Below, one piece after another: positions 9,235-21,290 of a DNA stretch of 64,000 bases. The notes below the pieces were generated by a model. The model made no database searches and was not told where the DNA came from. It saw only the letters and a list, made by a program, of their open reading frames with translations. This stretch comes from WTGA01 sp965214055 (GTDB lineage: Bacteria; Pseudomonadota; Gammaproteobacteria; Arenicellales; Poriferihabitantaceae): NCBI GenBank assembly GCA_965214055.1, contig OZ243931.1, forward strand, positions 806,001 through 870,000, in the 5' to 3' direction. Each line of letters opens with the position of its first letter. Positions within the stretch are counted from its first letter, which is position 1. A program made the translations under genes and the position numbers.

Positions 9235-9660
9235 TCAATGCGTTGTCCAGGGATTGAATATCTCCACGCTGATGTCCTCAAAGTCACGAACATTGCGCGT
9301 CACCATCGTCATACCCTGAGAGCGGGCAACCGCGGCGATCTGACAGTCGGCGGGCACGACAGGTCGGCCAGCGGAACGACGCGCCGCTGCAATGTCCGCA
9401 TACTCTCGCGCTGCATGCCGGTCAAACGACAACACCCGGTGCCCGAAAGCCTCCCGCAGAAAACCTTCGATATCCGTCAACAACGTTTGTCGGCGGCGAC
9501 CCTCCGGCAGGAGTGCGGCACCATAACGCAACTCCGCTTCGGCAACTGCCGAGAAGTAAAAATCTTCAAGAGCGGAACTGGCCGCCCAGCTTACGACAGC
9601 AGGATTGCGTACCCTGCGGATCAGCTCGGACACCACGTTGCTGTCCAACAGGAAGGACAT
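9235..9660 (-). CDS. VapC/FitB-type PIN-domain toxin
   Basis: 141 aa, a standard PIN-domain ribonuclease length. It shows the acidic residues of the fold: LLDSNVVSELI (first Asp), the AVAEAELRYGAALL segment (Glu), and VVPADCQIAAVARSQGMTMVTRNVRDFE (Asp pair). These toxins cut tRNA or rRNA when the antitoxin is lost. The start is taken at MSFLLDSN; the frame continues upstream but would overlap the antitoxin gene. The antitoxin gene ends 10 nt before this start, which is the expected antitoxin-toxin order. Confidence 0.9.
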   Translation of the reverse strand: MSFLLDSNVVSELIRRVRNPAVVSWAASSALEDFYFSAVAEAELRYGAALLPEGRRRQTLLTDIEGFLREAFGHRVLSFDRHAAREYADIAAARRSAGRPVVPADCQIAAVARSQGMTMVTRNVRDFEDISVEIFNPWTTH

Positions 9661-9670
9661 AACCGGGCAC

Positions 9671-9913
9671 TCAACCGAAAGATGGAGGTTCCCGCCCCGG
9701 CCCACGCGGCGGCAACTCCAAGTCTATACCGTTGTCCGGCCCAAAATAGGCTTGGGCGATTTCTGCCAAATTACGGGAGCTCGGCCTGGGCCCAACCGCT
9801 TCACGCAAGATCACCCGTACTTCCTCTTCCATGGAGCGATGGTGCTCCGCTGCGCGCACCCGAAGGAGCGCCTTTACCTCGTCATCCAGATTGCGGATGG
9901 TGATGCTTGCCAT
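9671..9913 (-). CDS. FitA/VapB-like ribbon-helix-helix antitoxin
   Basis: 80 aa. The N-terminus MASITIRNLDDEVKALLRVR is a typical ribbon-helix-helix DNA-binding domain of FitA-like antitoxins. HHRSMEEEVRVILREAV completes the helices, and a flexible toxin-binding tail follows. It is immediately upstream of the PIN toxin. It should neutralise the toxin and repress the operon. An in-frame extension to 9985 exists, but MASITIRN is the family start. Confidence 0.88.
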   Translation of the reverse strand: MASITIRNLDDEVKALLRVRAAEHHRSMEEEVRVILREAVGPRPSSRNLAEIAQAYFGPDNGIDLELPPRGPGREPPSFG

Positions 9914-10009
9914 GGTCGTGCCCTCCAAAGTGCACAGGAATTCAGGCTTAGTGATTGTAATGAAATCATATTGCTTCATGCGCACACAAAGGTCAATTGG
10001 GTGTACATG

Positions 10010-12145
<2,136 letters not shown>

Positions 12146-12680
12146 CGTCTCCCGCCCCGCATGGACTGGATGGCCCGTTCTATGGCCGTCCTGGACGCCC
12201 CGGCATTGCGCACCAGCTTTCCGAGTTCCCCCTTGTCCTCCACGGCCGCCAGAACGAACAGCTCGCTGGCGATAAACCGGTCATTTCTGTCCTGGGAAAG
12301 TTTGTCCGTTACATTGAGCAGTTTCACGAGATCGCGGGACAGGTGAACCTCTCCCTGGTTGCCATCTACCTGGGGCAGCCGGTCAATCACCTCCCCCAGG
12401 CCCGACCGCAACTGGTTAACATTCGCATGACCCTGGGCCAGAAGAGAACGGGCTATTCCACCATCCTGATCCAGCAATGCCAGCATCAAATGCACCGGCT
12501 CTATAAATTGGTGGCTGCGGCCAATCGCCAGGCTCTGGGCTTCCCCCAGCGCCTGCTGAAACTTCGCAGTGAACTTGTCCATTCGCATGGAACCCCCACA
12601 TCATCTTGAAAATAAACCTACTGAATAAATGGGGGACAGCGGCGGTTATTCAAGCATATCCATGGATCACAATGCGTGTT

Positions 12681-14021
12681 TCAGGCCCCTGGTCTGGGTC
12701 CGGCTGGCCGGGCCATCAAGTCGTAGTCGGTGGCCCCAGTGATTTCAACCCGAAGGATATCCCCGGGAGCGACCTTCTCCAAAACCTGGCTGACCTCGAC
12801 AATCCCATCGACTTCCGGAGCATCACCCTGGCTTCTTGCAATGGCCTGGCTGCCATCAACCTGGTCAATGATCACTTCCATCTCTTTCCCGATTTTCTGC
12901 TGCAGGAGGGTGGCCGAGATGACCGCCTGGTGCGCCATGAACTGGTCATACCGCTCCTGTTTCAACGCTTCGGGAACATGGCCGTCTATGGCATTTGCGG
13001 TGGCCCCCTCCACCGCTGAATACCTGAAACATCCTGCCCGGTCAATCTGCGCGTCGTCCAGAAACTGCAACAGGACCTCAAAATCCTCGTCCGTCTCCCC
13101 GGGAAAGCCGACGATAAAGGTGCTGCGCACGGTGAGGTCGGGACAAACCGTTCTCCACCTGTGCAGCCGGTTCAATACTTTTTCACTGTGCGCCGGGCGC
13201 CGCATGGCTTTCAATACGGAGCGGCTGGCATGCTGGAACGGCACATCCAGATAGGGCAGCAGCCATCCCTCGGCCATCAATGGAATGAGATGATCCACAT
13301 GGGGATACGGATACACATAATGCAGCCGGACCCACACCCCCAGCCGGCCCAGGGCGACGGACAGATCCTGGATATGGGAACGGACCGGCGCAGCACCATA
13401 AAAATCCGTTCTGTACCGGATATCCAGCCCATAGGCACTCGTATCCTGGGAAACCACCAGCAATTCCCGGACCCCGGCGCTGACCAGTGCTTCGGCTTCC
13501 TGGAGCACCTCGGCGGCAGGGCGACTCACCAGCTTCCCGCGCATTTGCGGGATGATGCAGAATGTACACCGGTGATTGCATCCCTCGGCAATCTTCAGGT
13601 AAGCGTAATGCCGGGGGGTCAGCTTGATTCCTCCCGGAGGCACCAGGTCCACAAACGGGTCATGGACCGGCGGCAAATGGTGATGCACGGCCTCCATCAC
13701 TTCTTCGGTGGCCTGGGGCCCGGTGACCGCCAGGACACTGGGGTGGTTCTCCTGCACGATGTCCCCCTTGGCCCCCAGGCAGCCGGTCACAATCACCCTT
13801 CCGTTTTCTTCCATCGCCTCGCCGATGGCTTCCAGGGATTCCTCAATGGCAGCGTCAATAAATCCACAAGTGTTGACAATGACCAGGTCGGCTTCGGCAA
13901 ACCCGGAACACATCTGGTATCCCTGCACCCGCAATTCGGTCAGTATGCGCTCGGAATCCACGGTTGCCTTGGCACAGCCCAGGCTGACAAATCCCACTTT
14001 TCCGGGAATGGAACGATTCAT
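12681..14021 (-). CDS. rimO: Ribosomal protein S12 methylthiotransferase RimO
   Basis: 446 aa, family length. The N-terminal MTTase domain (VGFVSLGCAKATVDSERIL, VNTCGFID, VTGCLGAKG) carries three cluster cysteines. The radical-SAM motif CNHRCTFCIIPQMRG follows, and a C-terminal TRAM domain ends the protein. RimO adds a methylthio group to an Asp of ribosomal protein S12. Its gene is monocistronic here, downstream of nothing on the same strand except an IS remnant. Confidence 0.96.
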   Translation of the reverse strand: MNRSIPGKVGFVSLGCAKATVDSERILTELRVQGYQMCSGFAEADLVIVNTCGFIDAAIEESLEAIGEAMEENGRVIVTGCLGAKGDIVQENHPSVLAVTGPQATEEVMEAVHHHLPPVHDPFVDLVPPGGIKLTPRHYAYLKIAEGCNHRCTFCIIPQMRGKLVSRPAAEVLQEAEALVSAGVRELLVVSQDTSAYGLDIRYRTDFYGAAPVRSHIQDLSVALGRLGVWVRLHYVYPYPHVDHLIPLMAEGWLLPYLDVPFQHASRSVLKAMRRPAHSEKVLNRLHRWRTVCPDLTVRSTFIVGFPGETDEDFEVLLQFLDDAQIDRAGCFRYSAVEGATANAIDGHVPEALKQERYDQFMAHQAVISATLLQQKIGKEMEVIIDQVDGSQAIARSQGDAPEVDGIVEVSQVLEKVAPGDILRVEITGATDYDLMARPAGPRPGA

Positions 14022-14049
14022 GGAAAAGCGGAATGATCAGGCATTTTGT

Positions 14050-14290
14050 GACCACCCCGTTCAGCAACTTTCTTCCGTTCCATGGCAACCTTGTACCCAT
14101 TCGGACTCCAGCACCCCGGTAACGAATGTCCCCTGCAAGAGCTGTACACCATCGTGGTGGCATTCAACACCGCCGCCACAAGGTGATCCGGCGGTGGCTT
14201 GTTGCAAAGGACGGCGTGGTTGTCCCAGCCGTTCCCTTTACGGCGCACGCTACGGGCCATCAGCAAAATCCGCTGGGTGATCGTCTGCTC
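14050..14290 (-). mobile_element. Remnant of an IS3-family OrfB transposase
   Basis: Minus-strand frames contain ARSVRRKGNGWDNHAV, resembling the SMSRKGNCWDNA motif of IS3 transposases. They also contain CRGHSLPGCWSPNGYKVAME, resembling the terminal RRHSxLGYxSPxxYE motif. The catalytic middle between them is missing. No ends are visible. It is dead. Confidence 0.5.
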
Positions 14291-14328
14291 CAGCCGCTGT
14301 ACGGCTCGAAACCCCAGATGCCCGGCCG

Positions 14329-14735
14329 TCAACATCCCAGAACACGTATATGACCGCCGCGACCATATTCCACTATCCGCCCACCATGGATCGCGAGGGT
14401 GTATCCAAATTCCCGGGCCGTAGCGATAAGAATGCGATCTGTCGGATCGGCAGGGGCACATCGGGAAGGATTGTGGGAGCAATCAGCACGGAAGGTGACA
14501 TCTTTGCCAACACCACACCGGGGAACCCGCAGAAGCGTTGGAACCAGGTGTTGGGACAACTCGACAGTGCTGTTTTCCCCTTTTCTGCAAGCATGACGAT
14601 TTCCCGCGGAGTCATTGGAGAGACAAGAAACAGTTTAGTGCATACTTCCCTGAACACACTCTTTGCCGGTTCTCGCAAGCGGTTACCGTTCATGATCCCA
14701 ATCACAGCGCAGGTATCAAGCAGAAAGCCAAACAC
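14329..14735 (-). pseudogene. PIN-domain toxin, broken by frameshift
   Basis: The first part reads VFGFLLDTCAVIGIMNG and SPMTPREIVMLAEKGK in one frame. The end reads DPTDRILIATAREFGYTLA, then EYGRGGHIRVLGC in another. Together they make a normal VapC-type PIN toxin with its Asp/Glu residues, so one frameshift lies near 14480-14510. It begins (GTG) 6 nt after the upstream antitoxin gene. A sequencing error could also explain the break. Confidence 0.75.
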
Positions 14736-14741
14736 AGTCGG

Positions 14742-15170
14742 TTACCGTGCGATATCCCATTCTTCGCCGACAGGCGAAGTCAGATCCGTGCCGATTTTAA
14801 TGGTCACCGTGCCCTTGAGTGCGCCGAAGATATTCAAATGAAAATCGGCGTTGGCATCTGATTCGAAGAGATGGGATTCTTTTCGAGACGGTTGGCCGCT
14901 GTCAGTTCCGGTCGACAGTTCTTCCGGTGAGACCTTTTGGAACTCCAGTTTACGACCCTGCATATCCACACGCGCCGTCTTGTACCCTGCCCCAAGCCAG
15001 GCGTTGGTGATCACACTGTTTGCTGGATTGTTCGACCACCATGCCCGATATTCGAATGCCGATCGAGGCAGTTTGGCTCCGATGATCTGTTCGATTTCAC
15101 CGAAAGTCATGCACAGGGTATCTTGCGACGATTCACGCAGATAATCCGCAAAAGGCTCATATTTCCTCAT
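14742..15170 (-). CDS. Probable antitoxin with N-terminal DUF7662-like domain
   Basis: 142 aa. The N-terminal ~80 residues (MRKYEPFADYLR, MTFGEIEQIIG, YRAWWSNNP, WLGAGY) resemble a small domain often found alone in bacteria. The C-terminal 40 residues (LNIFGALKGTVTIKIG, DLTSP, EEWD) match the tail of VapB/AbrB-linked antitoxins that pair with PIN toxins. The fusion plus the adjacent PIN toxin makes an antitoxin role likely. The frame is open to 15254, but MRKYEPF is the natural start. With its toxin broken, the antitoxin may be a leftover. Confidence 0.65.
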   Translation of the reverse strand: MRKYEPFADYLRESSQDTLCMTFGEIEQIIGAKLPRSAFEYRAWWSNNPANSVITNAWLGAGYKTARVDMQGRKLEFQKVSPEELSTGTDSGQPSRKESHLFESDANADFHLNIFGALKGTVTIKIGTDLTSPVGEEWDIAR

Positions 15171-15535
15171 GAACACCTCTGTCAAAGGTAGTGTTGTTTG
15201 TTTGAATACACTCCACAGTAACATTGTCTCTCTGTCAATAGTAAACCCGGTCATCCTGAACAGACTCGGGGGCCGCTCACGAAACGGGAAACACCGTACG
15301 CCCAGAACATGAAACAGGTTCCTGGTATCCTCAGGTTTACGTTGTTGTCCCCGTTTGATTCGCCCACCGGGTGAGCAACACTGTCAGGATCAAAAGGGGC
15401 GGTCAGCTATCGGTAAAATCGCACACTCGGCTTGATCAGACTCGCCAACAGATTGCTCCTTGAGATTGCTCCTTGAACTGGGGCCAGATGCTGTCGCGGA
15501 ACGCGGCCCAATACAACGCAAGACCAAAAACATCC
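15171..15535. other. No gene recognised
   Basis: About 365 bp without a supported gene. A short direct repeat (AGATTGCTCCTTGA, twice, about 15450-15475) is the only structure seen. A minus-strand frame of ~38 codons (MTLSSEDVFGLALYWAAFRD) may be a fragment but matches nothing I know. Confidence 0.4.
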
Positions 15536-16432
15536 TCACTGCTCAAGGTCATCACTTTCGGCTGCAGTATCCGAGTGTTCCCTGCGTTGTATCCTGCGGT
15601 CCCGGGCATCGGGCCGGACAGCAATGGATCGCTCTCCGTACAGCACCTGTTTCAGAAAACGGCAGGAAAACTGGAACAGCCGGTCCTCGTCTTCGTTCAA
15701 TTCCTTCTTTTCGTCCTCTCCCAGATCAAATATTTCGGTAAACCCGGGACTGTTGAAAAATTTCCGGAAACTGTCAATGTCGTAGCTGCACATGTCAAAC
15801 AACTGCATCGAGCGCGGCGACGGTTTTCCCACCGTCGGACCGGATGAGCGCTTTTTCAGCACGATATCCCGCCAGCTTCGATTGAATTCCTGGTACTCGA
15901 GCAATCCCTGTTCCTCAAGATAGGTCCGAACCGTCAGTTTCCGGGGTTCTTCATGGCCCTTGCAGTGTTCCTCCCTGACCATAAAATAAATCTCTTCCAC
16001 TTCTGCGCTGCCCTGTTTGCGGACACCCATGGAGCCCATGGCATACAGCCGACACGCGGCCGGGCGGTCCTCGTAGACACTGCATCCTTCTTCCCGCAGA
16101 AAAACACACGCCGTGGTCCCTGGCTGGGTAGCCAGCTTCAAACCTGGCATCTCATGGGCATCCATGGGGTATGGCAGGGTAAACTGGTTGACCCATTCGG
16201 AGGACGACAGGCCGAACCGGCGTTTCAGTCTCAGAATATCGTACGGAGTCAGGGTAATATCGATATTCCGGCAACATTCATTGAAGCAGGAAATCCCCTT
16301 GTGGCAGTGAAACTGGATTTCACTGTCCAGGTTCAACTCAACCGGATTGACCGGGCTTTCGAAAGGAATTTCATCCTTTATTTTTTCAAGACCATCAAGT
16401 GCCATTTTTTTGTGCAACGTCAGGGAAGCCAT
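15536..16432 (-). CDS. YkgJ-family cysteine cluster protein
   Basis: 298 aa. Cysteines cluster in FHCHKGISCFNECCRNIDITLTP (positions split across the N-terminal third). They continue in CVFLREEGCSVYEDRPAACR, the CxxCxxxCC pattern of the YkgJ / Fe-S zinc-like cluster family (UPF0153). The family is thought to bind a metal or Fe-S cluster; its function is not established. The last 40 residues are charged and probably disordered. It is monocistronic and diverges from glmU. Confidence 0.85.
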   Translation of the reverse strand: MASLTLHKKMALDGLEKIKDEIPFESPVNPVELNLDSEIQFHCHKGISCFNECCRNIDITLTPYDILRLKRRFGLSSSEWVNQFTLPYPMDAHEMPGLKLATQPGTTACVFLREEGCSVYEDRPAACRLYAMGSMGVRKQGSAEVEEIYFMVREEHCKGHEEPRKLTVRTYLEEQGLLEYQEFNRSWRDIVLKKRSSGPTVGKPSPRSMQLFDMCSYDIDSFRKFFNSPGFTEIFDLGEDEKKELNEDEDRLFQFSCRFLKQVLYGERSIAVRPDARDRRIQRREHSDTAAESDDLEQ

Positions 16433-16616
16433 GTAGAATCAACCGTATTGGATATTAACGCTTGATTCGGAAGTAGACCATTCAGTATGACGGTTTTAAC
16501 ATGGAATTGGTAGTATTAAGGGCGTGGACCCCGCAATTTAGAGCATTGAATGACCGTGAATTCCCTCAACCCGGGATACATTGTGGAGGGAATCCATTGC
16601 CGGTACGGATTGTATC

Positions 16617-18002
16617 ATGACGGTTGAAGCCATCATCCTGGCGGCAGGCCTGGGCAAGCGGATGCACTCCACACTGCCGAAAGTGCTTCATCGGCTGGGG
16701 GGGAGACCCCTGCTCCATCATCTCCTCGATACCGTCCGTCGCATCCGTGTGGACCGTATCCATATTGTCGTCGGTCACGGCAAGGACCGGGTGATGGAAA
16801 ACATCGAAAACGAATACCTCACGGACGAAAAGGCCTCGCTGATCCACTGGGTGGAGCAATCCGAACCCAAGGGGACCGGCCATGCGGTCCTGCAGGCGAT
16901 CCCGGCCATTGACAGGAACTCAACGGTTCTGGTCCTGAACGGCGACACCCCGTTGCTTCAGGCCGACACGATGCAGGCGGTATGCCGTCCGGGAAAGGCC
17001 TTGAATCTCCTCACCGCGAACCTGCCGGACCCGTCCGGCATGGGAAGAATCCTTCGAAACGGCGATGGCAACATCCTTCGCATCGTCGAAGAGAAAGATG
17101 CGGACGAGTCGGAAAAATCCATCCTGGAAACCAATACCAACTGCATGAGCACCGAGGCAGGCTGCCTGGCCGACTGGCTGCCGTTGCTGGACAACCGCAA
17201 TGCAAACCGGGAGTTCTATCTCACAGACATTGTCGAATGTGCGGTCAACCAGGGGGTCCCGGTCCACGGCATTCCGGCACCGGATATTCTGGAAGTCCAG
17301 GGAATCAACAGCAAAAAAGATCTCGAAAAGGCGGAACGCATCTATCAGGCCCGCCTCGCCGGAAAACTCATGTCCCAAGGGGTGACGGTCATGGATTCGA
17401 GCCGACTGGATATCCGGGGGACCTGTCGGTTTGGTAGGGACTGCACCGTCGACGTGAATGTGATCCTGGAAGGAAAGGTAACAGTCGGCGACGGGGTCCG
17501 GATCGGGCCCAATACGGTGATCCGGGATTCCACGATCGGCGACGGTTGTATCATTGAGGCAAACAGCGTCATCGATTCCGCCGCGGTGGGAAAAAAGTGT
17601 ATGATCGGCCCATTTGCCAGGATACGGCCACAGACCGTTCTGGGGGACCGGGTCCGGATCGGAAATTTCGTGGAAGTCAAGAAAAGTCGCATCGGGGCAG
17701 GTTCCAAGGTCAGCCACCTGAGCTACATCGGGGACAGTGAAATTGGCCGTCAGGCCAATATCGGTGCCGGCGTCGTGACCTGCAACTATGACGGCACGAA
17801 CAAGCACCGGACCACGATCGGCAACCATGCGTTTATTGGTTCGGGCAGCCAACTCATCGCCCCGGTGGTCATCGGGGACGGCGCAACCGTCGGGGCAGGT
17901 TCCACCATTACCCGCAATGTCGGGGACGACCATCTGGCGCTTAGCCGGGTCCCCCAGGAAAACAAGGAAAAGCGGAAACACCACAAAAAGAAAGGTAAAT
18001 AG
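16617..18002 (+). CDS. glmU: Bifunctional UDP-N-acetylglucosamine pyrophosphorylase / glucosamine-1-phosphate acetyltransferase
   Basis: 461 aa, family length. The N-terminal uridyltransferase domain has LAAGLGKRMHSTLPKVLH and VLNGDTPLL. The C-terminal left-handed beta-helix shows hexapeptide repeats (IGPNTVIRDSTIGDGCII) and ends with the acetyl-CoA site (GAGVVTCNYDG, IGSGSQLIAPV, GAGSTITRNV). GlmU makes UDP-GlcNAc for peptidoglycan and LPS. MTVEAIILAAG at 16617 is preferred over an upstream frame start. glmS follows after 2 nt, so the two are one operon. Confidence 0.97.
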   Translation: MTVEAIILAAGLGKRMHSTLPKVLHRLGGRPLLHHLLDTVRRIRVDRIHIVVGHGKDRVMENIENEYLTDEKASLIHWVEQSEPKGTGHAVLQAIPAIDRNSTVLVLNGDTPLLQADTMQAVCRPGKALNLLTANLPDPSGMGRILRNGDGNILRIVEEKDADESEKSILETNTNCMSTEAGCLADWLPLLDNRNANREFYLTDIVECAVNQGVPVHGIPAPDILEVQGINSKKDLEKAERIYQARLAGKLMSQGVTVMDSSRLDIRGTCRFGRDCTVDVNVILEGKVTVGDGVRIGPNTVIRDSTIGDGCIIEANSVIDSAAVGKKCMIGPFARIRPQTVLGDRVRIGNFVEVKKSRIGAGSKVSHLSYIGDSEIGRQANIGAGVVTCNYDGTNKHRTTIGNHAFIGSGSQLIAPVVIGDGATVGAGSTITRNVGDDHLALSRVPQENKEKRKHHKKKGK

Positions 18003-18004
18003 TC

Positions 18005-19837
18005 ATGTGTGGAATCGTCGGCGCGGTTGCCAAATCGGATGTCCTGCCGCTGTTGCTGGATGGCCTGAAACGGCTGGAATACCGGGGTTATGACTCGGCA
18101 GGAATCGCCGTCATCAATGACCGGCACCAGTTATCGAGAACCCGGAGTGCCGGCAAGATTGCGGTGCTGGAAAAAGCGTTGTCCTGCTCCGGCGCGATAT
18201 CTGGTACCACGGGGATCGCACACACCCGGTGGGCAACCCATGGGCCGCCGACAGAAATCAACGCACACCCTCACATGAGTGGCCAGAGCCTGGCCCTTGT
18301 GTGCAACGGCATCATTGAAAACCATGAGATACTTCGGCAGGCGCAGATCAGAAACGGCATCACGTTCTCTTCTGAAACCGACACGGAAGTCATCGTCAAC
18401 GAGATCCAGCAGCACATTGACCGGGGACTGGACCTGCTCGCCGCGGTCACGGAAACGGTGGGGGTCCTGGAAGGGGCGTACGCCATCGGCGTCGTCAGCA
18501 CGAAGGAGCCGAACCGCTTGGTGGGGGCCAGGAGAGGGTCGCCGCTGGTGGTGGGCATTGGCGAGGGAGAATCGTACATTGCTTCGGACATGTCTGCATT
18601 GATCTCCGTTACCCGGGATTTCTTCATTCTCGAAAATGGCGATATTGTCGACCTCCACAACGGGGACATTACGATCGTGGACCAGTCCGGGCGTCCCCAG
18701 TTCCGGGATCGGAAAACCAGCAGCCTGACGGCAGATGCCATCGAACTGGGGGAACACCGGCACTACATGGCCAAGGAGATTCACGAACAGGGAACGGCCA
18801 TTGCCAATACCCTGAACAACCGGATTACCGGCACCCGGTTGCTTGAAGAGTCTTTCGGTGCCGATGCAGCTCCCATTTTTAACCAAACAAAGGCTGTCCA
18901 GATCATTGCCTGCGGCACCAGTTACTATGCCGGCCTGGTGGCACAGCACTGGTTGGAGGAATTCGGCATCCCCTGCCAGGTCGAGATCGCCAGTGAGTTT
19001 CACTCGCGACACCACGCGGTCCCGGATGGCTGTCTGACCGTAACCTTGTCACAGTCGGGCGAAACCATTGACACGCTGTCCGCACTGGCCATGACCAGGG
19101 AGCTGGGCTACATGAACAGCCTGGCGATCTGTAACGTCCCGGAAAGTTCGCTGGTCCGGGAATCCGACCTGGTATTGATGACCCATGCCGGGCCGGAAAT
19201 CGGTGTCGCATCGACCAAGGCGTTTACCACGCAGCTGGTGGCATTGCGGCTCCTGGTGATTGCCCTGGGACGGCGGTTCGGGATGACCGAAACCGATGAG
19301 GCCCGGCTCATCCGGGAACTGCGGGAACTTCCGACAAAAGTGGAGGCGGCCCTGGCACTGGGGCCCAACATCATGAAAATTGCCGAACAGTTCTCTGACA
19401 AACATCATGCCTTGTTTTTAGGCCGGGGTGTGCACTATCCCATCGCACTCGAGGGGGCGCTGAAACTCAAGGAGATTTCCTACATTCACGCGGAAGCGTA
19501 TCCGGCCGGAGAGCTCAAGCACGGACCGCTGGCCCTGGTGGACAACGAAATGCCGGTGATCTCCGTGGCGCCCAATGACCGCTTGCTGAACAAGCTGAAG
19601 GGAAATATTGAAGAAGTCCGGGCGCGGGGAGGGAAACTGATCGTATTTGCCGACACCCGTGCAAAAATTTATGAACAGGAAAACCTGCAGGTCATGCATG
19701 TGGCATCCGTAGACAGCTCCATTGCCCCGATTATCTTTACCATCCCGTTACAGATGCTCTCCTATCATGTCGGCCTGATCAAGGGCACGGATATTGACAA
19801 GCCCCGGAACCTGGCGAAATCCGTAACGGTGGAATAG
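18005..19837 (+). CDS. glmS: Glutamine--fructose-6-phosphate aminotransferase (isomerizing)
   Basis: 610 aa. MCGIVGAV gives the N-terminal catalytic Cys of a class II glutamine amidotransferase, followed by HTRWATHG. Two SIS domains bind fructose-6-phosphate (CGTSYYAGLVAQHW, TLSQSGETIDTL, GRGVHYPIALEGALKLKEISYIHAE split in the C-terminal half), and it ends in AKSVTVE. It makes glucosamine-6-phosphate, the first step of the hexosamine pathway, and feeds GlmU. It is tightly linked to glmU. Confidence 0.98.
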   Translation: MCGIVGAVAKSDVLPLLLDGLKRLEYRGYDSAGIAVINDRHQLSRTRSAGKIAVLEKALSCSGAISGTTGIAHTRWATHGPPTEINAHPHMSGQSLALVCNGIIENHEILRQAQIRNGITFSSETDTEVIVNEIQQHIDRGLDLLAAVTETVGVLEGAYAIGVVSTKEPNRLVGARRGSPLVVGIGEGESYIASDMSALISVTRDFFILENGDIVDLHNGDITIVDQSGRPQFRDRKTSSLTADAIELGEHRHYMAKEIHEQGTAIANTLNNRITGTRLLEESFGADAAPIFNQTKAVQIIACGTSYYAGLVAQHWLEEFGIPCQVEIASEFHSRHHAVPDGCLTVTLSQSGETIDTLSALAMTRELGYMNSLAICNVPESSLVRESDLVLMTHAGPEIGVASTKAFTTQLVALRLLVIALGRRFGMTETDEARLIRELRELPTKVEAALALGPNIMKIAEQFSDKHHALFLGRGVHYPIALEGALKLKEISYIHAEAYPAGELKHGPLALVDNEMPVISVAPNDRLLNKLKGNIEEVRARGGKLIVFADTRAKIYEQENLQVMHVASVDSSIAPIIFTIPLQMLSYHVGLIKGTDIDKPRNLAKSVTVE

Positions 19838-19899
19838 CGTTATTCAAACCGGCACCGCCTGTTTTTGACAATGCACCCAGTTTGAGGCAGGATGACCCA

Positions 19900-21114
19900 A
19901 TGTCGGAAAAGAAAATAAGCGCCACTGATTTGTCCGATCTGTTTACTCCAGGTGCTGGCGTAGTGCCACCTTATCTGGCAGGTCGCAAGAAAGAACAGGC
20001 TTATTTCCAGACTTGTGTCAAATCCTTGAAAAACCGGAGACCCATTAGTCGGGACCTGATTCTCTATGGCCCCCGGGGCAACGGCAAGACTGCCCTGCTC
20101 GATTATCTGCAAACGAAGACATCCCGGAAAGAAGCATCAACGCTGGATATTCTATGGGTCACGCCAGACGAAATAGAGACCCTGGCCGAATTGTCTGACC
20201 ACCTGATGGAAGACCAGCAGACGGTACGCAAACGGTTCAAATCGGCGGAGATTTCCGGTGGGGTCGGATTCATCCAGGCTAAAACGGAAGTGGATTTGTC
20301 TCCGACCTCTGCAACCATTCGAAAGCTCCTGCAGGAGCGAAGCCGGAACAAACCCCTTATCCTGATCGTGGATGAGGCCCATACCCTGACTCCGACATTG
20401 GCCAGAACCCTGCTCAATGCCAGTCAGTCCGTCCGCAGGGCAGGTTGTCCATTCCTGCTGGTGCTGGCCGGCACGCCGAACCTCAGGGTCACGTTGGGGC
20501 AGGCCAACGCGTCCTTCTGGGACCGCAGTGAAATCATTCCCCTGGGGCGCCTGTCATCGAAAGAGGCCAGCCAGGCGATCAGCATTCCATTGCAAGAGGC
20601 CGGCATCACCTTTGCCCCCGGTGTTCTCGGGCACATCGTGGAGCAGGCCCACTGTTATCCCTTTTTCATCCAGGTCTGGGGAGATTGTCTGGCCCGAAGA
20701 CTGGATGAAACCAACGAAACAGAGATCACCTCTGAGACCGTCAAGGCGGTGGAGGAAGAGACCATCACAAAGCGAAACGCCATGTATCAGGTCCGGTTCG
20801 ATGAACTGGACAGAATGGGTTTGCTGCCGGTGGCCGAGAGTGTTGCGGATGCCTTTATCCGGCTCGATGATCTGGCACTGCATCGCCATGCATTAAGGGA
20901 GGTAATTGAAAGAGGTCTGGCGGGGGATGAACCGATCACCAATGATCGGGTGATGGAAAAAGTCGAGCAACTTTCCCACCTGGGTTATATCTGGCCAGCT
21001 GGAGCGTATGAGTACGAACCCGGCATTCCAAGCCTGATGGCTTTCGTGCATGGGTATACACTGTCCAAAACCAGAAGAAAAGAGGCTGAACCGCATACCA
21101 CGCCATCGGGGTGA
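19900..21114 (+). CDS. AAA ATPase (ORC/TniB-like), unknown role
   Basis: 404 aa. Walker A is LYGPRGNGKTALLDYL and Walker B is LILIVDEAHTLTP, followed by a sensor-1 region LVLAGTPNLR. The C-terminal part looks helical and is not recognised. Such stand-alone ATPases occur near mobile elements and in defence islands, but no partner gene is visible. A remnant of a second copy lies at 2900-3012, and a RecG-like pseudogene follows on the other strand. MSEKKISATDL at 19900 is chosen over an ATG 18 nt upstream. Confidence 0.7.
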   Translation: MSEKKISATDLSDLFTPGAGVVPPYLAGRKKEQAYFQTCVKSLKNRRPISRDLILYGPRGNGKTALLDYLQTKTSRKEASTLDILWVTPDEIETLAELSDHLMEDQQTVRKRFKSAEISGGVGFIQAKTEVDLSPTSATIRKLLQERSRNKPLILIVDEAHTLTPTLARTLLNASQSVRRAGCPFLLVLAGTPNLRVTLGQANASFWDRSEIIPLGRLSSKEASQAISIPLQEAGITFAPGVLGHIVEQAHCYPFFIQVWGDCLARRLDETNETEITSETVKAVEEETITKRNAMYQVRFDELDRMGLLPVAESVADAFIRLDDLALHRHALREVIERGLAGDEPITNDRVMEKVEQLSHLGYIWPAGAYEYEPGIPSLMAFVHGYTLSKTRRKEAEPHTTPSG

Positions 21115-21290
21115 GTATCACACGGGAACGTTACCAACCCCGGATGACATTGATCGGCGCAGGAGTAAAAACAGACTGTTCCTGATACCGGTATCGACAC
21201 AGTTTCTGGCAGATACTCCTGGTCCTGTGCTTTGTCTCCTCCCATGTCGTGTTGTGAATGATTCGCTGTGGTCCAGGAGTGAATGCCGGG

